This document shows, in pieces, positions 55,544 through 64,000 of a DNA stretch of 64,000 nt; position 1 is the stretch's first letter; each line of letters begins with the position of its first letter. Below the pieces are notes generated by a model, which worked only from the letters and a program-made list of their open reading frames with translations, did no database searches and was not told the origin of the DNA. The position numbers and the translations under genes were made by a program. Location: positions 1 to 64,000 of the forward strand of contig NZ_FNOZ01000004.1 in the NCBI RefSeq assembly GCF_900107175.1, given 5' to 3'. Source of the stretch: Modestobacter sp. DSM 44400. GTDB taxonomy: Bacteria; Actinomycetota; Actinomycetes; Mycobacteriales; Geodermatophilaceae.

Positions 55544-56893
55544 TCACTGCAGTCGGGTCAGCGCCGTCCCGATGTCGGGTACCTCGATCAGCCGCATGCC
55601 CGCCGGAGCCGGGCCGGAGTCCTCGGGCACCAGGGCCGCGGTGTAGCCCTGCCGGGCGGCCTCTGCCAGCCGGCGTCCGGTGCCGCCGACCCGCCGGATC
55701 TCACCGGACAGCCCCACCTCGCCCAGGGCGATCATCCCGTGCGGCAGCGGCCGGTCCTTGGCGGCCGAAGCGATAGCCAGAGCGAGTGCGAGGTCGGCGG
55801 CCGGTTCGACGATGCGGACACCGCCCACGGAGGCGGCGAAGACGTCGGCGTCGGCGAGCTTGACCCCGCCGCGCCGCTCGACCACGGCATTGACCATCGC
55901 CACCCGCGCGGGGTCGAGCCCGCTCACTGCCCGGCGGGGCGAGCCGCCGCCGGCGGTGGCCACCAGGGCCTGCACCTCGGCCAGCAGCGGACGGCTGCCC
56001 TCCATGGTCACGGTCACGCAGCTGCCCGGCACCGGCGCCGACCGGCGGGAGACGAACAGGTGCGACGGGTCGGGCACCCCCACGACGCCGCTGTCGCCGA
56101 TCTCGAAGCAGCCGATCTCGTCGGCCGGCCCGAAGCGGTTCTTGGTCGCCCGCACCATCCGCAGGGTGGAGTGCCGCTCCCCGTCGAAGGAGATGACCAC
56201 GTCGACCAGGTGCTCGAGGGCCCGGGGCCCGGCAATCGCGCCGTCCTTGGTGACGTGCCCGACCAGGATCGTGGTCATCCCACGGGCCTTGGCGACGCCG
56301 CTGAGCGCGCTGGCCACCGCACGCACCTGCGTCGCGCCGCCGTCGGTGCCGTCCACGGCGGGGGAACGGACGGTCTGCACGCTGTCGAGGACCAGCAGTG
56401 AGGGGTTGACGTCCTCGACGTGGGAGAGCACGGCGCCCAGCTCGGTCTCGGCGGCCAGGTAGAGCTGGTCGTGCAGGGCTCCGATGCGCTCGGCCCGCAG
56501 CCGGACCTGGGCCGCCGACTCCTCACCGGAGACGACCAGCGTGGGGCCGTTGCGCTCGGCGACCCGGTGGGCGACCTCGAGCAGCAGGGTCGACTTGCCG
56601 ACTCCGGGCTCGCCGGCCACCAGCAGGACGGCGCCGGGCACCAAGCCGCCACCGAGCACCCGGTCGAACTCGGCGATGCCGGTGGGCACCGCGCGGGCGC
56701 CGACCAGATCGACCTGGCCGATCGGCCGGGCCTTGGCGCTGACCGGGCCGGCACTCACCGCGCGCAGCGGTGAGCCGACCGCGCCGAGCTCGTGAATGCT
56801 GCCCCAGGTCTGGCACTCGGGGCAACGGCCGACCCACTTGGCCGAGGTGTAGCCGCACTCCGTGCAGCGGTGTGCCGGGCGGGTGGACTTCAT
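55544..56893 (-). CDS. radA: DNA repair protein RadA/Sms
   Basis: A 449-residue RecA-like ATPase that promotes branch migration. N-terminal zinc finger CTECGYTSAKWVGRCPEC, Walker A AGEPGVGKSTLLLEV, the RadA-specific ATKNRFGPADEIG (KNRFG) and a C-terminal Lon-protease-like domain (IASAAKDRPLPHGMIALGEV). ATG 56893 aligns with the family's start; GTG 56905 is an alternative. The lpqE-like, radA and disA genes run in the same direction. Confidence 0.95.
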   Translation of the reverse strand: MKSTRPAHRCTECGYTSAKWVGRCPECQTWGSIHELGAVGSPLRAVSAGPVSAKARPIGQVDLVGARAVPTGIAEFDRVLGGGLVPGAVLLVAGEPGVGKSTLLLEVAHRVAERNGPTLVVSGEESAAQVRLRAERIGALHDQLYLAAETELGAVLSHVEDVNPSLLVLDSVQTVRSPAVDGTDGGATQVRAVASALSGVAKARGMTTILVGHVTKDGAIAGPRALEHLVDVVISFDGERHSTLRMVRATKNRFGPADEIGCFEIGDSGVVGVPDPSHLFVSRRSAPVPGSCVTVTMEGSRPLLAEVQALVATAGGGSPRRAVSGLDPARVAMVNAVVERRGGVKLADADVFAASVGGVRIVEPAADLALALAIASAAKDRPLPHGMIALGEVGLSGEIRRVGGTGRRLAEAARQGYTAALVPEDSGPAPAGMRLIEVPDIGTALTRLQ

Positions 56894-56957
56894 CGAGGGA
56901 GGCACCCGGTCATCGTGGCGGGCAGGTACGACAGTCCCGACAGACACGCCCCCTGCG

Positions 56958-57554
56958 TCAGTTGACGGCGCCGGCGTTCTCGCCCTGGGCCTCTTCGTCG
57001 TGGAAGCCGAAAGGCTTGCCGCGGGGCACGTCGCGAGAGGAGACACCGACGAGGACCTGGACGGGCACCTCACCGGCCTCCTCGAAGGTCATCGTGACGT
57101 CCAGTGCCTGGCCCGGCGCCAAAGACCCGGACAGCCCGGTGAGGGTGACGACCGGGCCGTCGCCGCCCACGTAGACGTTGGAGTCGGCCGGGATCAGCAG
57201 GTCCAGGTCGCCGGAGCCGGCCGCGGGGGAGGCGGCCGGCGCAGCCTCGCCGGTGCCGGTCGCCTTGACGCCGTCGAAGCCCTCGCCCTCGACCGACACC
57301 AGCGTGTCGTCGGTCTGGCCGTTGTTGGCGATGGCCAGTACCAGCCGGGCGTCGCCGCCCTCCTGATACTCGCCGCTGACCGGGTAGGCCAGCCGGGCAC
57401 TGAGGATGGCGATGTCCCCGGCCCTCGCCTGGCCGCCGTCCTGGTCCCGGATCTGCTCGGCGGTCTGTGCCACCTGGCCGGCGCTGCAGGCGGAGAGTGC
57501 GGTCGGGGTGAGCAGCAGGACACCCATCGCGGCAGCGCGCAGTGCGCGGTTCAC
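56958..57554 (-). CDS. LpqE-like lipoprotein
   Basis: A 198-residue secreted lipoprotein (signal LRAAAMGVLLLTPTALSAC, lipobox LSAC with Cys23). The exported part contains VLAIANNGQTDDTLVSVEGE, then a Gly/Ala/Pro insert, and VTLTGLSGSLAPGQALDVTM, a beta-sandwich like LpqE (Rv3584), which lies in the same place next to radA in mycobacteria. LpqE-type proteins share a fold with PCuAC copper chaperones, but the H-M ligand pattern is not visible, so copper binding is doubtful. Confidence 0.75.
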   Translation of the reverse strand: MNRALRAAAMGVLLLTPTALSACSAGQVAQTAEQIRDQDGGQARAGDIAILSARLAYPVSGEYQEGGDARLVLAIANNGQTDDTLVSVEGEGFDGVKATGTGEAAPAASPAAGSGDLDLLIPADSNVYVGGDGPVVTLTGLSGSLAPGQALDVTMTFEEAGEVPVQVLVGVSSRDVPRGKPFGFHDEEAQGENAGAVN

Positions 57555-57707
57555 AGCGTCGACCTCCAGGACGTGTGGCCACCGAGGAAGGAGGTGGCCG
57601 GGTCGGGGTGAGCGTAACGGTCGCCCCAGGGGGCCCGCTGGGAGGCGGCACGGCGGGCGGGGGCGCCCGACGGCGACGGGACGCGCGCCGAGCCGCCCGG
57701 AGGCGGG

Positions 57708-58577
57708 TCAGCCCAGCGAGGCGCCGCCGAGCACCAGCAGGACGACGTCCAGCACGGTCAGCAGCATGACCGCGGGGAAGGCCAGCCGGCGCCAGCGTGC
57801 GCTGCCGGCCAGTGCGGCGACGGCCACCGCCGGCGCCGCCAGGACGACGGCGACCCAGCCCAGCGCGTCCGGGGGGTCGGCCGGGCCGAGCACCAGCAGC
57901 AGCGTGGCCGCGCCGAGCAGCAGGGCGCCCGCCACCGCCGAGGGGACCGCGCCGATCCGGTGCGGCAGCCCCCGCACCCCGGTCGCGAGGTCGTCGGCGA
58001 CGTCGGGGGCCACGTTGGCCGCGTGCGCCGCCCCGCCCAATGCCGCCCCGGCGGCCACCAGCCACCACGGCGCGGCGGGGGAGTCCGGGGCTGCGGCGAC
58101 CACGCCGGCGGGCAGCAGCCCGAAGCCGGTCAGGTAGGGCAGACCGGAGGCCGCGGTCCGCTTGAGCCCGGCGTTGTAGCCCCAGCCGCTGATGACCAGC
58201 ACGAGCAGCAGCAGGCCGGGCACCACGCCGAGCAGCAGGGAAAGGACCACGCTCAGCGCGGCCGCGGCGAGCGCCGCCGAGCGCAGCCTGCCAGGGGTCA
58301 CCACGCCCTGGACGACGGGCTTGTCGGCGCGGGCCACGGCCCGGTCACGGTCGGCGTCCAGCCAGTCGTTGGACCACCCGATGGACGCCTGACCTGCGAG
58401 GACGGCAGCGCCGACCAGCAGGGTGCGAGCAGGGCCCACGTCGGCGGCGACGGCGAGCAGGATGGCCACGACGGTCACGGCCACCGTCGGGCCCAGGTGG
58501 GTCGCGCGGGCCATCGCGACGACCGCGGCGAACGTGCCCACCGGGCCGCCCGTACTGCGCACAGGCACACCGACCAC
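57708..58577 (-). CDS. UbiA-family prenyltransferase
   Basis: A 289-residue integral membrane enzyme with about nine helices. The first Asp-rich motif is WSNDWLDADRDRAVARADKP (N-D-x-x-D-x-x-x-D), which binds Mg-prenyl diphosphate. A second, weaker one is in APDVADDLATGVRGL. It resembles the SCO3242-like group of actinobacteria, whose acceptor is unknown; it is not an obvious MenA. GTG 58577 is divergent from carD (121 bp apart). Confidence 0.8.
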   Translation of the reverse strand: MVGVPVRSTGGPVGTFAAVVAMARATHLGPTVAVTVVAILLAVAADVGPARTLLVGAAVLAGQASIGWSNDWLDADRDRAVARADKPVVQGVVTPGRLRSAALAAAALSVVLSLLLGVVPGLLLLVLVISGWGYNAGLKRTAASGLPYLTGFGLLPAGVVAAAPDSPAAPWWLVAAGAALGGAAHAANVAPDVADDLATGVRGLPHRIGAVPSAVAGALLLGAATLLLVLGPADPPDALGWVAVVLAAPAVAVAALAGSARWRRLAFPAVMLLTVLDVVLLVLGGASLG

Positions 58578-58698
58578 CTCCTGTCAACCCCTGACTTGAC
58601 CTCGGTCGCGCGTCTGACCTGCACTTTTGTCGTACTTCGACGAGCCGGACGTCATTCTTCCGTGGTAACCTGGGCACACGGAAAGGGGTTCCACACAC

Positions 58699-59181
58699 AT
58701 GGGCTTCACTGTTGGCGAGACCGTTGTCTACCCGCACCACGGCGCCGCGCTGATCGAGGCGATCGAGCAGCGGACCATCAAGGGCGTGGAGAAGGCCTAC
58801 CTCGTGCTGAAGGTCGCCCAGGGCGACCTCACGGTGCGGGTTCCGGCCGACAACGCCGAGATCGTCGGTGTCCGCGACGTCGTCGGCCAGGAGGGCCTGA
58901 ACAAGGTCTTCGAGGTGCTGCGGGCCCCGCACACCGAAGAGCCGACCAACTGGTCGCGCCGCTACAAGGCCAACCTCGAGAAGCTGGCCTCCGGCGATGT
59001 GAACAAGGTGGCCGAGGTCGTGCGTGACCTCTGGCGCCGCGATAAGGACCGTGGGCTGTCGGCCGGGGAGAAGCGCATGCTCTCCAAGGCCCGTCAGATC
59101 CTGGTCAGCGAGCTGGCGCTCGCCGAGGGCACCAACGAGGACAAGGCCGAGCTGCTGCTCGACGAGGTCCTCGCCTCCTGA
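58699..59181 (+). CDS. carD: Transcription factor CarD
   Basis: A 160-residue RNA-polymerase-binding protein that stabilises open complexes at rRNA and many other promoters. The Tudor-like RNAP-interaction domain begins [20 protein letters not shown] and contains [14 protein letters not shown]; the helical DNA-binding domain has the key tryptophan in [27 protein letters not shown] precedes the ATG, and a possible -10 (TAACCT, 58666-58671) lies 27 bp upstream. CarD-ispD-ispF is a conserved order. Confidence 0.96.
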   Translation: MGFTVGETVVYPHHGAALIEAIEQRTIKGVEKAYLVLKVAQGDLTVRVPADNAEIVGVRDVVGQEGLNKVFEVLRAPHTEEPTNWSRRYKANLEKLASGDVNKVAEVVRDLWRRDKDRGLSAGEKRMLSKARQILVSELALAEGTNEDKAELLLDEVLAS

Positions 59182-59192
59182 GCGCTGAGTAT

Positions 59193-59930
59193 GTGAAGAC
59201 CGGGTCCCTGAGCACCGAGCCCCACCCCAGAGACTCCCAGACCACTCCCGTGCACGCTGTCGGCATCGTCGCAGCGGCCGGGAGTGGTCTGCGTCCGGGG
59301 GCAGAACTGCCGAAGGCCCTGGTTCTCCTCGGCGGCCGGCCGCTGGTCTGCTGGGCCGTGGAGTCGCTGCGCGCCGGCGGGGTGGCCGAGGTGGTGGTCG
59401 CCGTTCCGGCGCCCCAGCGCCCGGCCTTCACCGCCGTGCTGCCCGACGACGTGCACGTGGTGGTCGGCGGCGACACCCGCACCGCCTCGGTCCGCGCTGC
59501 GCTGGCCGCGGCCCGGGAGCACGCGGGCGACCCCGGTCCCACCGCCGTCCTGGTGCACGACGCGGCTCGACCGCTCACCCCACCCAACGTCGTCGCACGC
59601 GTGCTCGCCGCGCTGGCCGCCGGCGCGCTCGCCGTCGTCCCGGTGCTGCCGGTCGTCGACACCACCGTCGTGGTCGACGACGACGGCGTGGTGATCGCCG
59701 ACGTCCCGCGGGCGTCGCTGCGCCGGGTGCAGACCCCGCAGGGCTTCGATCGGGCCACGCTGGTTGCCGCCTACGGTCGGGTGCACGGGACGGCCGCGGA
59801 GTTCACCGACGACGCCTCGGTCGTGCGGGCCGCCGGCGTCCCGGTGCACACCGTGGCCGGCGACGAGCGTGCCGCCAAGATCACCGTGGCCTCCGACCTG
59901 CTGGCCGCCGAGCGGGAGGTCGCCTCGTGA
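59193..59930 (+). CDS. ispD: 2-C-methyl-D-erythritol 4-phosphate cytidylyltransferase
   Basis: A 245-residue MEP-pathway enzyme. [20 protein letters not shown] contains the CTP-binding loop (A-A-G-x-G-x-R, with P-K), [13 protein letters not shown] and [11 protein letters not shown] the remaining signatures. GTG 59193 is possible; GTG 59250 (nearer the conserved start) would give a 226-residue protein without the polar leader. Overlaps ispF by GTGA. Confidence 0.94.
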   Translation: MKTGSLSTEPHPRDSQTTPVHAVGIVAAAGSGLRPGAELPKALVLLGGRPLVCWAVESLRAGGVAEVVVAVPAPQRPAFTAVLPDDVHVVVGGDTRTASVRAALAAAREHAGDPGPTAVLVHDAARPLTPPNVVARVLAALAAGALAVVPVLPVVDTTVVVDDDGVVIADVPRASLRRVQTPQGFDRATLVAAYGRVHGTAAEFTDDASVVRAAGVPVHTVAGDERAAKITVASDLLAAEREVAS

Positions 59931-60436
59931 CCGCACCACTTCCTCGCGTCGGCATCGGCACCGACGTGCACCCGGTCGAGACCGGCCGGCCCTGCTGGCT
60001 CGCCGGGCTGGAGTGGCCGGGCGCGGACGGCTGCGCCGGGCACTCCGACGGCGACGTCGCCGCGCACGCGCTCTCCGACGCCGTCCTATCCGCGGCCGGG
60101 CTGGGCGACATCGGCGGCCTGCTGGGCACCGACGACCCCCGGTGGGCCGGCGCCCGCGGCGCCGCAGTGCTGGCCCACGTCCGCGAGGTGCTCGCCACCG
60201 CCGGCTGGCAGGTCGGGAACGCCGCGGTGCAGTTGATCGGCAACACCCCGAGGGTCGCGCCTCGGCGGACCGAGGCGGAGGCGGCGCTATCCGCGGCCCT
60301 GGGGGCGCCGGTCAGCGTCACGGCGACCACCACCGACGGGCTGGGGCTGACCGGGCGCGGTGAGGGGCGGGCCGCGGTGGCCACCGCGCTGGTGGTCCGG
60401 ACCACCTCTTCCCCGCCCGTAGACTCGGCGCGGTGA
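59927..60436 (+). CDS. ispF: 2-C-methyl-D-erythritol 2,4-cyclodiphosphate synthase
   Basis: A 169-residue trimeric zinc enzyme. [20 protein letters not shown] supplies Asp and His ligands (D-x-H), [17 protein letters not shown] the third histidine, and [14 protein letters not shown] the nucleotide site. The C-terminus is normal length. It follows ispD and precedes cysS, overlapping each by four bases (GTGA). Confidence 0.95.
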   Translation: MTAPLPRVGIGTDVHPVETGRPCWLAGLEWPGADGCAGHSDGDVAAHALSDAVLSAAGLGDIGGLLGTDDPRWAGARGAAVLAHVREVLATAGWQVGNAAVQLIGNTPRVAPRRTEAEAALSAALGAPVSVTATTTDGLGLTGRGEGRAAVATALVVRTTSSPPVDSAR

Positions 60437-61836
60437 GCCTCCGCCTGTACGACACGGCAGCACGTGCCGTGCGCGACTTCACGCCCCTGCGTGCGGGACA
60501 GGTCTCCATGTACGTCTGCGGGCTGACCGTGCAGGGGCCACCCCACATCGGCCACGTGCGGTTCGCGATCGCCTTCGACGTGCTGCGCCGCTGGCTGCTG
60601 CACTCGGGCTCCGAGGTCACCTACGTCCGCAATATCACCGACGTCGACGACAAGATCCTCGCCAAGGCCGACGCGGCCGGCGTCCCCTGGTGGGCCTGGG
60701 CCTATGAGAACGAGCGGGCGGCGACCCGCGCCTACGACGCGCTGGGCACCCTGCCGCCCACGTACGAGCCGCGCGCCACCGGCCACGTGCCGGAGATGGT
60801 CGAGCTGATCGAGCGGCTGATCGCACGGGGGCACGCCTACGCCGTCGACGGCGACGTGTACTTCGATGTCCGGTCCTTCCCCGGCTACGGCGAGCTGACC
60901 GGCCAGCGGCTGGCCGACCTGCAGCCGGCCGCGGACACCGAGACCGACGACCGCAAGCGCGACCCCCGCGACTTCGCGCTGTGGAAGGGCACCAAGGCCG
61001 GCGAGCCCGACACCGCGTCCTGGGCCACGCCGTGGGGGCGCGGCCGGCCCGGCTGGCACCTGGAGTGCTCGGCGATGGCCGAGCGCTACCTCGGCCCGGA
61101 GTTCGACGTCCACGGCGGCGGACTGGACCTGCGCTTTCCGCACCACGAGAACGAGCGGGCGCAGTCGCAGGCCGCCGGTGACGGCTTCGCCCGGTACTGG
61201 CTGCACAACGGCTGGGTCACCATGGGCGGGGAGAAGATGAGCAAGTCCCTGGGCAACACCGCGCTGGTCGACGAGGTCGTCCAGCGGGTCCGCCCGGTGG
61301 AGCTGCGCTACTACCTGGTCGCCCCGCACTACCGGTCCACCATCGAGTTCACCGAGGGTGCACTGGAGGAGGCCGGCGCGGGTTACCGGCGGCTGGAGTC
61401 GTTCGTCCGCAAGGCGGCCGAGCGGGTGGGGTCGGGTACCGGTGCGCCGGTGCTCCCCGACGCGTTCTCCGCCGCCCTGGACGACGACCTGTCCACTCCC
61501 GCCGCGGTGGCCGTCGTGCACGAGGCGGTCACCCGCGGGAACACCGCACTGGCCGGCGGCGACGACGCCACGGTCGCCGGGGAGCTCGGGTCGGTGCGCG
61601 CCATGCTCGGTGTGCTCGGCCTGGACCCGCTGGACCCGCAGTGGGCCACCGGCGGCAACGACCAGCGGCTCGCGCAGGCGACCGACGGCCTGGTGTCCCT
61701 CGCGCTGGAGCAGCGCGCGGCGGCCCGGGCCCGCAAGGACTACGCATCAGCCGATGCCATCCGGGACCAGCTCGGCGCCCTGGGCGTGCAGGTCGAGGAC
61801 ACCGCCCAGGGCACACGATGGGAGCTGACGACCTGA
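60433..61836 (+). CDS. cysS: Cysteinyl-tRNA synthetase
   Basis: A 467-residue class I synthetase. [19 protein letters not shown] carries the first zinc cysteine and the HIGH motif. [15 protein letters not shown] and [18 protein letters not shown] supply further zinc ligands, and [13 protein letters not shown] is KMSKS. It charges tRNA-Cys. GTG overlaps ispF; the stop shares one base with the next ATG (TGATG). Confidence 0.96.
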   Translation: MSLRLYDTAARAVRDFTPLRAGQVSMYVCGLTVQGPPHIGHVRFAIAFDVLRRWLLHSGSEVTYVRNITDVDDKILAKADAAGVPWWAWAYENERAATRAYDALGTLPPTYEPRATGHVPEMVELIERLIARGHAYAVDGDVYFDVRSFPGYGELTGQRLADLQPAADTETDDRKRDPRDFALWKGTKAGEPDTASWATPWGRGRPGWHLECSAMAERYLGPEFDVHGGGLDLRFPHHENERAQSQAAGDGFARYWLHNGWVTMGGEKMSKSLGNTALVDEVVQRVRPVELRYYLVAPHYRSTIEFTEGALEEAGAGYRRLESFVRKAAERVGSGTGAPVLPDAFSAALDDDLSTPAAVAVVHEAVTRGNTALAGGDDATVAGELGSVRAMLGVLGLDPLDPQWATGGNDQRLAQATDGLVSLALEQRAAARARKDYASADAIRDQLGALGVQVEDTAQGTRWELTT

Positions 61837-62798
61837 TGGCCGGCAACAGCCAACGCCGAGGCCGCTCGGCCGGCGCAGGCAAGAAGAGCGCCACCACCGG
61901 AACCGGGGGGAAGAACCGCAGGTCGCTGGCCGGTCGGGGCGCCACCCCGCCGGCCGCGGCGCGGCCGAACCACCCGGCCTTCAAGAAGGCCCAGGTGGCC
62001 GTCGCCCGACGGGACAACCGGCAGCGGGTGCAGCGGCGCAACGAGGAGTCCCCCGAGCTGCTGCTCGGTCGCAACCCGGTGCTCGAGGCGCTGCGCGCCC
62101 AGATCCCGGCCACCGCGCTCTACGTCGTCACCGGCGACACCAGCCGGGGCGGCACCGACGAGCGGATCGCCGAGTCCGTGCAGCTGGCCGCCGACCGGGG
62201 GCTCCCGCTGCTCGAGGTGGGCAAGGCCGAGTTCGACCGGATGAGCGACGGGTCGCTGCACCAGGGCATCGGCCTGATGGTGCCGCCCTACGATTACGCG
62301 CACCCCGACGACCTGCTCGACATCGCCCGGAACTCCGGGCGCCCGCCGCTGCTCGTGGCCCTGGACGGCGTGACCGACCCGCGCAACCTGGGCGCCATCA
62401 TCCGGTCGGCCGCGGCCTTCGACGCCCACGGCGTCCTGGTGCCGCAGCGCCGGGCGGTGGGCATGACCGGCTCGGCCTGGCGCACCAGCGCCGGTGCCGC
62501 GGCCCGGCTGCGGGTCGCCCGGGCGGTCAACCTCGCCCGCTCGCTGGCCTCCTACCAGGAGGCCGGCCTGCAGACCATCGGCCTGGCCGCCGACGGGGAC
62601 ATGGGCATCCACTCCTACGACGGGTTCGCCGACCCGATCGCGCTCGTCGTCGGGGCCGAGGGCGCCGGGCTGTCCCGGTTGGTCCGCGAGCGCTGCGACG
62701 TGGTGCTGTCCATCCCGATCACCAAGGACACCGAGTCGCTGAACGTCAGCGTCGCGGCCGGGATCGCGCTCTACGCCGCCGCCTCCGCCCGCCGGTGA
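61836..62798 (+). CDS. rlmB: 23S rRNA (guanosine-2'-O-)-methyltransferase, RlmB/TrmH type
   Basis: A 320-residue SPOUT methyltransferase. A basic, disordered N-terminus (1-~75) precedes the substrate-binding domain ([15 protein letters not shown]). The knot contains [20 protein letters not shown] (motif 1), [19 protein letters not shown] (motif 2) and [20 protein letters not shown] (motif 3). Probably modifies the ribosomal P-loop guanosine. It closes the carD-ispD-ispF-cysS-rlmB series and is followed by a perfect palindrome. Confidence 0.93.
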   Translation: MAGNSQRRGRSAGAGKKSATTGTGGKNRRSLAGRGATPPAAARPNHPAFKKAQVAVARRDNRQRVQRRNEESPELLLGRNPVLEALRAQIPATALYVVTGDTSRGGTDERIAESVQLAADRGLPLLEVGKAEFDRMSDGSLHQGIGLMVPPYDYAHPDDLLDIARNSGRPPLLVALDGVTDPRNLGAIIRSAAAFDAHGVLVPQRRAVGMTGSAWRTSAGAAARLRVARAVNLARSLASYQEAGLQTIGLAADGDMGIHSYDGFADPIALVVGAEGAGLSRLVRERCDVVLSIPITKDTESLNVSVAAGIALYAAASARR

Positions 62799-62801
62799 CC
62801 G

Positions 62802-62831
62802 GTTCCGCAGAAATGGCCATTTCTGCGGAAC
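62802..62831. terminator. Perfect 30-bp palindrome (TGGCCA core) between convergent genes
   Basis: GTTCCGCAGAAATGG and its exact reverse complement CCATTTCTGCGGAAC abut with no loop, three bases after the rlmB stop. It could form a cruciform/hairpin terminating both rlmB and the convergent ABC gene. It belongs with the TGGCCA-centred palindromes at 34823-34858 and 52372-52397. Confidence 0.75.
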
Positions 62832-62846
62832 GGAGGAGAGCCGGCG

Positions 62847-63929
<1,083 letters not shown>

Positions 63930-64000
63930 GGGCGGGACTGTAATGGCACGAACGGGCCGCCGGAGCACGATCCGGTGACGATGGGGCCGGCCCGGGAGCT

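Overview
The window comes from a very GC-rich actinobacterium. GTG starts, 1-8 bp stop/start overlaps (ATGA, GTGA), Lsr2, CarD, DisA, a zinc-finger-free topoisomerase I with a lysine-rich tail, and DUF4244/DUF3180/DUF1684 proteins all point there. Gene content, the intergenic repeats and the terminator style suggest Geodermatophilaceae (Blastococcus, Modestobacter, Geodermatophilus); this family call is inference. From memory of the M. tuberculosis map, the gene order follows roughly Rv3579c to Rv3660c (rlmB, cysS, ispF, ispD, carD, lpqE-like, radA, disA, mutY, clpC1, lsr2, lysS, panD, panC, folK-folB-folP-folE, ftsH, hpt, tilS, metalloprotease, dacB, ppa, holB, topA, helicase, tad), so most of the window is conserved chromosomal backbone.

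Layout. (1) 1-3.5 kb: the left edge holds the start of a probable serine recombinase on the minus strand, abutting a tadA gene that keeps only its last ~110 codons; tadB, tadC, a Flp-like pilin and two TadE-like genes follow. (2) 3.3-18.8 kb: DECH helicase, proton-pumping pyrophosphatase, a two-gene WXG-like/DUF1023 hydrolase cassette, topA, two methyltransferases, an MFS-thymidylate kinase fusion and holB. (3) 18.87-23.77 kb: tRNA-Thr(CGT) and a decayed 4.8-kb integrative element bounded by 43-bp att repeats, with a triply broken tyrosine integrase, an excisionase-like HTH, a hypothetical gene broken by a 31-bp duplication, a phage-tail/SGNH remnant, a GNAT gene and a DUF4288 gene. (4) 23.9-34.8 kb: ppa, dacB, metalloprotease, tilS, hpt, ftsH and the folate operon folE-folP-folB-folK-DUF3180. 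(5) 34.9-41.0 kb: an accessory block with a compatible-solute ABC transporter (Opu type), a DUF1684 gene, a frameshifted hypothetical gene and an SDR. (6) 41.4-49.1 kb: DUF2520-panC-panD-nadB-nadC-coaX (CoA and NAD precursors), lysS, lsr2. (7) 49.4-63.9 kb: clpC, mutY, disA, radA, an lpqE-like lipoprotein, a UbiA-type prenyltransferase, carD, ispD, ispF, cysS, rlmB and an MsmK/UgpC-type ABC ATPase.

Most noteworthy: the Opu-type substrate-binding protein (37662-38681) looks circularly permuted, with the segment that normally forms the C-terminus placed right after the lipoprotein signal. A ~50-bp dispersed repeat occurs three times; one copy supplies the ribosome-binding site and ATG of the metalloprotease and another encodes the first residues of FolB. 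A second repeat family is tandemly duplicated upstream of folP, occurs inverted upstream of disA, and contributes part of the LysS N-terminus. Two mobile-element boundaries can be read at base level (tRNA-Thr att sites; serine recombinase/tadA junction).
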